A stretch of 64,000 nt of DNA, taken from assembly GCA_028583415.1 (NCBI GenBank), contig CM053266.1, positions 7,387,217 to 7,451,216 of the forward strand, given 5' to 3'. The notes under the pieces are model-generated. The model saw only the letters and a list, made by a program, of their open reading frames with translations, was not told the origin of the DNA and searched no databases. Source of the stretch: Protea cynaroides. Lineage: Eukaryota > Streptophyta > Magnoliopsida > Proteales > Proteaceae. This document shows positions 56,966-64,000 of the stretch, piece by piece; within the stretch, counting starts at the first letter, position 1; each line of letters opens with the position of its first letter. The position numbers were made by a program, and so were the translations under genes.

Positions 56966-57018
56966 TTAGCGGTTCATCACACCATTCTGAATAGTGCGGA
57001 ATTGGGGTGTGACAAACT

Positions 57019-57030
57019 TGGTATCAGAGC
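57019..57030 (+). other. Primer binding site, tRNA-iMet (E7)
   Basis: TGGTATCAGAGC, 4 bases after the LTR end. Confidence 0.92.
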
Positions 57031-57238
57031 TCTCAGGCCCTGTCTATTAAACCATTATATTTCTACAAAAGTTCGTGAACTGAGTTAGGACAAAATTTAA
57101 AAGCTTTAATAAGAACACACTGTAAGCACCTGTGTTGTTTGAGACAAAAAAAATTAAGAAAGGGAATAATGCATATATAAAAAGGACAAACATGTTTGAT
57201 ATACATCAAATAAAAAGCACGTTTATACATATCCAAAG

Positions 57239-57272
57239 CAGAGTATAGTCCACAATCCGGACAGTTACTCTG
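57239..57272. other. Conserved leader hairpin (E7)
   Basis: CAGAGTA...TACTCTG and inner GTCC/GGAC both perfect. Best example of the stem. Confidence 0.6.
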
Positions 57273-57307
57273 TATTACAAAAGAAAAAGATAAAAAGAAA
57301 ATACACA

Positions 57308-58628
57308 TCATGGAGCTGGAGGTGATGGAAGAGGAGGTGCCTCGCGATCTCTGTCGTAGTCCTCAGCATACACTCTAGTCAACCAGGCTACCTGAGTCTA
57401 GGTCCTCTGGAGACAAGCTGTCAACTCGGCCATCCGCTGATCAGACGCACGCTGAGCATCCAGAAGCTCGCCCACTCTCCTATCTGTCATGCGCTGAGCA
57501 TCTAGAAGCTCTCCCAATCTCAAGTTTGTCACATGCTGAGCCTCTCTGATCTCACACAGTAATCCCATCATATCATCAGATGGTGGTTGTGAAGGACCAA
57601 CCATGTGTGAAGGAGCCCGAGATGGACCAGCTCCAGTAGAATGTGGAGGTGATGAAGGAGGTATAGCGTCGACATCCATATACATGCGATCCTCATCCTC
57701 AGCATCACCCCCATGAACCCCTGCTCCGGCTGCTGCTACTACTACCGCCTCAGAGTCTGCTACCTCTACCCGAGTACGAGGACGCACCAGAGCATTCCTC
57801 TCATCATCACTGACCTGAGCATCCCGCATACCCATCCTATAGATGGCCTCCCAGTCCAGAACTGATGAGAAGGTCTTATCCTGAATCCTCTCATCTACTA
57901 AATCAACGCCTAGGCGGGTGAGCAGTGTAGTGATCAGACGTCAGTAGGGCAGGTTGCCTAGCTGACCAGGCAGCGTAGCACGGATCATCGTCCTCAGGAT
58001 AATGTAAGGTAGGCAGACAGGCTGCTTAGTGAAAATGCAGTAGAGGACATACTGGGTCAATTGGGAGATCCTCTCATAGTGTCCACTCTGGCGTATCAGG
58101 TTGTGCTGGATGATCTTGCAGTACACCCGAGGCTTTGGACGTAGGTTGATCGCTTTCATCTCCCACCGATCATCTCTGATAAGCTGACTGTCAATCTTAG
58201 CACGCATCTCTAAGGAAAGGAACTGGGGCTCCCTGGGAGCATAGTACACCAAAGGGCCGTCATTTGATATGCCCAAAAGATCAAAAGATCATCCAACTAC
58301 TGGCAGTCAAAGGAAACCTCTACCCCTTTGACGTAGCTCGTGATCCTGAGCTCCCTACCCCTCTCCGTGTCACTGCGATCCCCCACTACTTGGATATTGC
58401 AATAGAACTGTCTCACCAAATCCGGACGGGTACAAGCGTCATAGGTGATCACAGGGAGCCAGCCCATGTCACCAAATGCCCCTCCACGTTGAACAAGGCT
58501 AGACTAGCCAAGTCCACACAGCAACCCCCCTCTACTTTCTTACGCTCATAACGAGCATACTGAGTTTCGGCCTCATTGGAGTGGAAACGAACTGGGTCAT
58601 GAGCCCTAGGCACCTTGGCATGAGCCAT
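57308..58628 (-). pseudogene. Antisense ORF of E7
   Basis: PF20167-like protein from ATG 58628 (MAHAKVPRAHDPVRF) to TGA 57308-57310. A 1-2 base loss after LFNVE (about 58490) shifts the frame, and a stop replaces the Gln before LDDLLGIS (near 58290). The stretch 58276-57944 is open (GISNDGPLVYYAPREPQF...), one stop follows PY, and 57835-57398 is open with the acidic linker and a coiled coil of GELLDAQR units. The tail AEDYDRDREAPPLPSPP follows a last CAG-to-TAG. E1 and E7 are the closest pair. Confidence 0.77.
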
Positions 58629-58633
58629 ATTAT

Positions 58634-59079
58634 CTGCCAAAACAAACAAAAAAAAACAAATAATAGATCAGTAATGGTGAAAAACCCAAATTTTTTGGCA
58701 TATAACGGCATAAATTGGTCAAAAGCCTCACTTTTCACCCAAACACTTGGGCAGGAGGACTTACATAGGTTCTAAACCATCCTGCAAGGATCATACAATT
58801 GGAAATTTAATCTAGAAAAATCAAATTTGAAGAAATTTCAATAAATTCGAAAAAACTCAAAAATTATGTCAAAAATGGAAAATTTCAAGTTTCTCGATAA
58901 CCAACCGATGAAACTAGAATATTTTTTAGGGCTTTCATCCATTGGGTGACCAATAGCAAAATCCCCCAATAAAAATTAAATTTTTACGGTTAGAAAATGT
59001 TTAATTTGAAGAAAACGAAGGAAATGGATAAAATCCTAGTTTAGAAAGCTTAAAAATGCAGAAACAATAGAGAGCATAC
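58634..59079 (-). other. 5' intron of the antisense ORF (E7)
   Basis: Minus-strand donor AAG|GTATGC at 59079 and acceptor TTTTGGCAG at 58634; 446 bp, 5 bases before the ATG. Confidence 0.63.
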
Positions 59080-59227
59080 CTTCAGAGAAGGAGCGGAAGT
59101 CACAAACGGAAGGAAAGATCACCAAACACTAGGGGTCGATACTATAGCAACTCAGGGAACCGGTTTGAGTTGAAAGGAAGGAGAAAGAATGGGAAGTGAA
59201 TCCAAAATCGGGTTTAAAAACTTGATT

Positions 59228-59455
59228 CTGGATCGTAGGGTCATAGAATTCGACCAAAATATGCTACCCTATGTCAGACCCTACCATCGACCCTAGGCTC
59301 TTGATGATCTGACAGAGAACCATGGGTCGGACCTAGGGTCGGACATATACCGACCCCACGATCGACCCTAGGATCTCGGTAAGTTGACAGTGTTTATCAG
59401 GGTCGCTTACCCTAGGGTCGCATAAGGACCGACCCTACCATCAACCCTACGATGG
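59228..59455. promoter_or_regulatory. AGGGTCG/CGACCCTA motif cluster, divergent region (E7)
   Basis: Many words such as CTAGGGTCGGAC, CATCGACCCTAGG, ACCGACCCTACC between gag and the antisense-ORF exon. The two clusters in the E7 LTR use the same AGGGTCG/CGACCCTA form. Confidence 0.55.
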
Positions 59456-59596
59456 AAAATACAGTATTTTGTCTGAATGATCTGAAAAATTAGAAATTTA
59501 TATTAATTAGATGGATTTTTACTTGAGAACAACTTATATTGATTGCCTCGCATGTGCTATGATTGTTTTCAGACACTACCACAACTAGAACAGGAA

Positions 59597-60862
59597 ATGG
59601 CTGGATGAAGGGTGACTAGACGAGGTCGTAACCTAATTCCACCACCACCACCTGTGGAGGAAGACAGCCATGTAAATCATGAAGCACAGGAGAATCTGAA
59701 TATGGCACCGCTAGTGGCTAGTGGCCAAGCAAATCCTACAAACTTGTCAGCCCCACCTACAGATCTGGCTACAGTAGTAATGAACTTGGCTCAACAGCTG
59801 CAGCAAATACAGCAGGTGCAAGCCAATATGTAGACTGCTATAGGCATGGCTTTTCCAGCTGCACATACGACACCTATGCCAGCAAGACAAGCTAGCACAG
59901 TACCAGGGGGAAGCAATACGGTACCCCACACACCTCAAACACCAGTTATGCAGGCCCAAGTACAGAATCTTGAGGTAGCTTAAGGCAGTTACCAGTATTA
60001 ACCACCTATGTATGGGGCCTATGCTCCGTATCAGTTGGACCACTCCCGACTGATCGAGCATTTTTTGAAGATGAAACCCAAAGAATATAATGGTAAGCCA
60101 GCAGATCCTTTGTGGCCAGCACATTGGATTGATGAAATGGAAAGAAATTTTATGATGATGACGGTAAATGAGGAGGAGAAAGTATTATGTGCAACCTTTA
60201 TGCTGAAAGGCGATGCACACCGCTGGTGGAAGTCCATTCGGATTTATCTGTTAACTAAGCATGCCCAATTGACCTAGGCTATATATAAAGAGGCATTCTT
60301 TGAGAAGTATTTCCCTAGAAGTTTTAGAGATTCTATGGAGAGAGAGTTCCTGAGTTTAGATCAGGGGCAAATGACCGTGGATGCATACCAACAGCGTTAT
60401 GAGGAGCTGTTTTTCTTTGCACCCGCAAGCATGCAAGAGGAAAATACTAAGATCCGAAGGTTCGTCATGGGACTTAGGGGGAGCATCCGTGAGCATGTTA
60501 TGGGATTGGAAAAGAAAGTTTACAACAAAGCAGTACAGATTGCTCGAGTAATAGAGTTGAGCTAGAAGGAGAGCTACTTTGCTCAAAATAGGGGTATTAA
60601 AAGGCCAAATGGAAATTCATACAACAGAGGGATACAAGAACATTCAAACTCTTCCGTACTCAAGGCTTTAATGCTGCAGCCAAGACTACTCCAATAGCTC
60701 AACCGCAACAAAAGTAAAATAATGAAGGAGTAAAATACTATAACTGCAATCAAGTGGGACATTATTCCAGAGAATGTCCTAAGCCCAGGAAGCAACCACA
60801 GCAAGGAAGGGTTTATGCTGTTACATCTGAGGATGCTGTCGTATCGCCTGATGTGGTCACAG
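59597..60862 (+). pseudogene. gag: Gag of E7
   Basis: Start at ATG 59597 with a stop already at codon 4 (CGA to TGA). Pro-rich and Gln-rich N terminus, then Retrotrans_gag (about 60040-60500; DPLWPAHWIDEMERNF, KYFPRSFRDSMEREF), basic linker and a zinc knuckle whose first Cys has become Tyr (YYNCNQVGHYSREC, near 60740). Other stops: about 59830, 59981, 59998, 60276 and 60563. A frameshift lies near 60630. The last codons reach the splice donor at 60862. Confidence 0.85.
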
Positions 60863-60931
60863 GTATGACATGAACCTTTCAATTTGTGTTACATTGTGTC
60901 AACATGTAAACTAAATTAAAACAAATCACAA
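60863..60931 (+). other. Intron at the gag-pol boundary (E7)
   Basis: 69 bp like E1: donor GTATGA, AACTAAAT as possible branch site. The acceptor CACAG has become CACAA, so this copy could not splice at this site. Frame is kept across it. Confidence 0.6.
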
Positions 60932-63900
60932 GTATCGTACCTATTAATGGCATACCCGCTAGGGTACTCATTGATTCTGGAGCTACTCATTCTTTTATAT
61001 CTGTGTCATTTGGAAAGAAGCTGAATCTACCCCTCAAATCTTTAGACTACAAACTACTTGTACGATCGCCTATGGGATTAGTAGTGGAATTAGAAAAAGG
61101 TTATGGACCATGTCCAGTTCTTATTGATGAGAAGACTTTGGATGCAACCTTGATTCAACTTGAGATGGCAGACTTTGACGTCGTCTTGGGAATTGACTGG
61201 TTAGCTCGGCATTCTGCAACCCTATTATGTGCAGAAAAGAAGCTGACATTTAAAGACAAGGAAGGAGCAGAGTTTAGTTTTGCGGGAACCAAACTTCCCC
61301 TCAAATGAAAACTCATCCTCTCTGCATTAAAAGCTAGGAAATGCCTCAAGAAAGAAGGAGTTGGGTACTTAGTATCAGTGATCGACCTCACCAAGGAAGC
61401 ACCACGAATGGAGAATTATATTTATGTTATGCATGACTTTCTAGATGTATTTCCTGAAGAACTACCAGGATTACCACCCGACCGAGCGACAGAGTTCGTT
61501 ATAGACCAGATACCCGGAGCCACACCAGTGTCGAAAGCACCTTATATGGCTCCTACTGAATTGAAGGAATTAAAAGTACAGTTATAGGAATTACTGGATA
61601 AGGGTTACATCAGACCTAGCATATCACCATGGGGAGCGCTAGTATTATTTGTAAAGAAGAAGGATGGTAGTGTTCGACTGTGTATAGACTACCGGGAACT
61701 GAATAAGCTTACAATCAAGAATCGATACCCATTGCCTCGGATCGAGGACTTGTTCGATCAGTTGCAAGGTGCCAAGGTGTTCTCCAAGATCGATCTTTGG
61801 ACAGGATACCATCAGTTGAAGATTAAGGACGGTGATATTCCAAAGACAGCATTCAGAACAAGATATGGACATTATGAATTTTTAATCATGTCTTTTGGAT
61901 TGACTAACGCACCCGCAACCTTTATGGAACTTATGAATTAGGTATTCCATGATATGTTGGATACGTCAGTTATTGTGTTTATTGATGATATATTGGTCTA
62001 CGCCAAGGACAAGGAAACTCATGTCATGAATCTAAGAGCCGCTCTGCAGCGATTAAGGAAAGAGAAGCTTTACGCCAAATTTACAAAGTGTGAGTTTTGG
62101 TTAAAGGAGGTTGCTTTCTTAGGCCATGTTGTATCCGCTGAAGGAATTAAAGTGGATCCTAGCAAGATTGAAGCCATTGTGAAGTGGGAAGCACCAAAGA
62201 GCGTTGCAGAAATTAGAAGTTTCCTAGGTCTAGCTGGGTATTATTGACGATTCGTGGAAGACAATTTCAGAATTGCCGTACCTCTCACCAGTTTGACTAA
62301 GAAGAGAGAAAAGTTTGTTTGGACTGATAAATGTGAGAAGAGTTTCCAAACATTGAAGGCTAGATTGATATCTGCTATGATCTTGACTATTCCTATACTA
62401 GGACAGCCATTTATCTTGTATATCGATGCGTCGGGCTTGGGTTTAGGATGTATACTTATGCAAGGAGAACAAGTAATTGTGTATGCCTCAAGACAATTGA
62501 AGACACATGAGAAGAACTATCCCACTCATGACTTGGAATTAGCAGCAGTAGTACATCCTACCAAGATATGGAGACATTACTTGTACGGGGAGAAATTTCA
62601 GATTAAATCCGACCATAAGAGTGTCACTTATCTTTTTAATCAGAAGGAGTTGAAAATGAGACAAAGAAGATGGCTGGAATTATTGAAGGATTATGATTGT
62701 GATATCCAGTATCATCCAAGAAAGGATAATGTAGTTGCTGATGCGCTAAGCAGAAAAGTAATGATAAAATCTCAAGGAGAGGTTAACACAACTACAGGAA
62801 TGTGTACTACAGGAAAAGTGTTCAATTACGGTAATGAGAAGTTCGTGATAGATGCACCGGGTGAATCAACCAACCAAGGGTTTATTCATCGATTTTCAAA
62901 TATGTTCACAACGTTGAAGATTGTACCTAATATAATTGATGAAGTAAAAACAGCTATTAAATCAGATCCTTATCTAAGAACGGTACAAGAAGACATCGAA
63001 AAAGGTAGGACTATTCCTAAGTTCAACTTAGACGATGAAAATGTACTGAAGTACAAAGGAAGAGTATGTGTTCCTGAAACAGAAAATATGGACATTAGAC
63101 ACAGACTAATGAAGGAAGCTCACACCACCGCCTATTCGGTACATCCTGGAAGTATAAAGATGTATCATGATTTGAAGAAATTATATTGGTGGAGAGGAAT
63201 GAAAGCAGATGTTGCTAAATTCGTGTCTCAATGCCTAAATTATTAGAGGGTGAAGGCTGAACGACAAAGACCTGCAGGACTGTTGTAGCCGCTGCCAGAA
63301 CCAGCATGGAAATGGGACTGCATCACTATAGACTTCGTCACCGAGTTACCATTTACTCCTCGAGTAGTTGACGCGGTCTGGGTGATTGTAGATCGTTTAA
63401 CTAAGACAGCTCGCTTTATAGCTATACGACCACAGAATACCCTGGAGAGGTTAGTCAAGATATATGTGGATAACATTGTTAGATTACATGGTGTACCTAA
63501 AAGCATTGTGTCCGATAGAGACCCACGCTTTACTTCAAAGTTTTGGGAAGGATTACAAAAGGCTATGGGTACGACGTGGAAGTTCAGTACGGTATTCCAT
63601 CCTTAGATAGATGGACAGTTTGAGCGTACCATTCAGATTTTAGAAGACATGCTTCAAGCCTGTGTAATTGATTTTAAAGGATCATGGGATGAGAAGCTAC
63701 CATTGATCGAGTTCACCTATAACAACAGCTATCAGGCTACTATACAGATGTCACCTTATGAAGCATTGCATGGGAGGAAATGTCGAACTCCTTTGTTCTG
63801 GAATGAAGTTGGTGAACGTAGCATCGTTGGACCAGAATTTGTTGAAGAGACTTGTCGAGTAGTCGACATTATCAAGGAAAGAGTTAGAACAGCTCAGAAT

Positions 63901-64000
63901 CGTCAGAAACAGTATGCAGATACTCGACGCAGAGACCTTGAATTTGTCGTAGGTGATAAGGTATTCTTGAAAGTATCACCTATGCGAGGTTTAAAATGAT
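60932..64000 (+). pseudogene. pol: Pol polyprotein of E7, 3' end outside the window
   Basis: Protease (DSGATHSFIS, about 60972), RT (about 61500-62050, FIDDILVYA intact), RNase H (about 62410-62760, YIDASG, SDHKS), zinc-binding region (HPGSIKMYHDL to CLNY; last Cys lost, 63230), integrase core (SDRDPRFTS about 63508; catalytic segment PRF to QILEDML) and the start of the C-terminal domain. The whole 3 kb stays in one reading frame and is broken only by point stops: TGA 61306-61308, TAG 61585-61587, TAG 61939-61941, TGA 62245-62247, TAG 63244-63246 and others near 63290, 63604 and 63997. The longest open stretch is 330 codons (62254-63246). Confidence 0.88.

Larger units (their letters stand above)
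53586..57014 (+). repeat. 5' LTR of E7 (3429 bp including an insertion)
   Basis: TGTAAGATCCATATC...GGGGTGTGACA. Without the 1199-bp insertion and its 3-bp duplication it is 2227 bp, normal for the family. TATA at 53952-53959. Clusters of AGGGTCG/CGACCCTA words lie at about 53727-53865 and 54300-54455. Confidence 0.9.
53586..64000 (+). mobile_element. Ty3/gypsy chromovirus E7, runs off the window
   Basis: 5' LTR, primer site, hairpin, antisense ORF (minus), divergent motif region, gag, intron and pol up to the integrase C terminus; the chromodomain and 3' LTR are outside. It is inserted in gag of E6 after ACAGA (53581-53585), which should recur after its 3' LTR. Closest to E1 by gag and pol. 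Confidence 0.9.

Noticed and set aside
1..64000. tRNA, rRNA, CRISPR or intact host genes
   Set aside because: None seen on either strand. TGGTATCAGAGC sites are primer binding sites, not tRNA genes, and spaced LTR sub-repeats are not CRISPR.

Overview
The window is repeat-dominated nuclear DNA from a flowering plant. I cannot name the species. The evidence is a nested pile of Ty3/gypsy LTR retrotransposons with the plant initiator-Met tRNA primer site (TGGTATCAGAGC), 2.3-kb LTRs, a C-terminal chromodomain on pol (chromovirus, most like the Tekay/Del clade), many C-to-T type stop codons, and one 500-base run of N. I see no intact host gene. The only host coding sequence I recognise is a broken exon of a TPR co-chaperone of the PHOX/HSP-interacting type at 23911-24118.

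Layout. 1-12802 (minus): tandem element sharing an LTR (internal tail 1-805, LTR 806-3078, internal 3079-10530, LTR 10531-12802), inserted in the antisense ORF of element E2. 12803-20983 (plus): E2, followed by an LTR fragment (21012-23106, plus) and an oppositely oriented LTR fragment (23107-23910) that ends inside the host exon. 24119-24618: gap. 24619-33942 (minus): a second tandem junction, E3 and E4 sharing LTR 27900-30248, with a plus-strand solo LTR (30301-32564) flanked by a perfect TTTCG duplication. 34877-47006 (minus): complete E5 with AATAT target duplications. 47786-53585 (plus): 5' part of E6. 53586-64000 (plus): E7, inserted in the gag of E6 and running off the window. Its 5' LTR carries a Harbinger/Tourist-like element filled with a GGT-rich array.

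Shared architecture in element sense: LTR, primer site, leader with a conserved hairpin, an ANTISENSE ORF, a motif-rich divergent intergenic region, gag, a short intron, pol with chromodomain, polypurine tract, LTR. The antisense ORF encodes a protein resembling the 'putative plant transposon protein' family (PF20167-like). It is preceded in six copies by a conserved 5' intron of 416-446 bp. Gag and pol are separated by a 69-85 bp segment with intron borders in all four copies that reach it; removing it restores one reading frame.

How the parts may work together (inference): LTRs drive gag-pol. The region between gag and the antisense ORF would drive a separate spliced antisense transcript. 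Clusters of GGTC/GACC words occur there and at two places in the LTRs, and their flanking words differ between elements in step. This suggests an element-specific DNA-recognition system, perhaps involving the antisense-ORF protein. Every copy here is decayed, so the system would have been active in relatives or ancestors of these copies.
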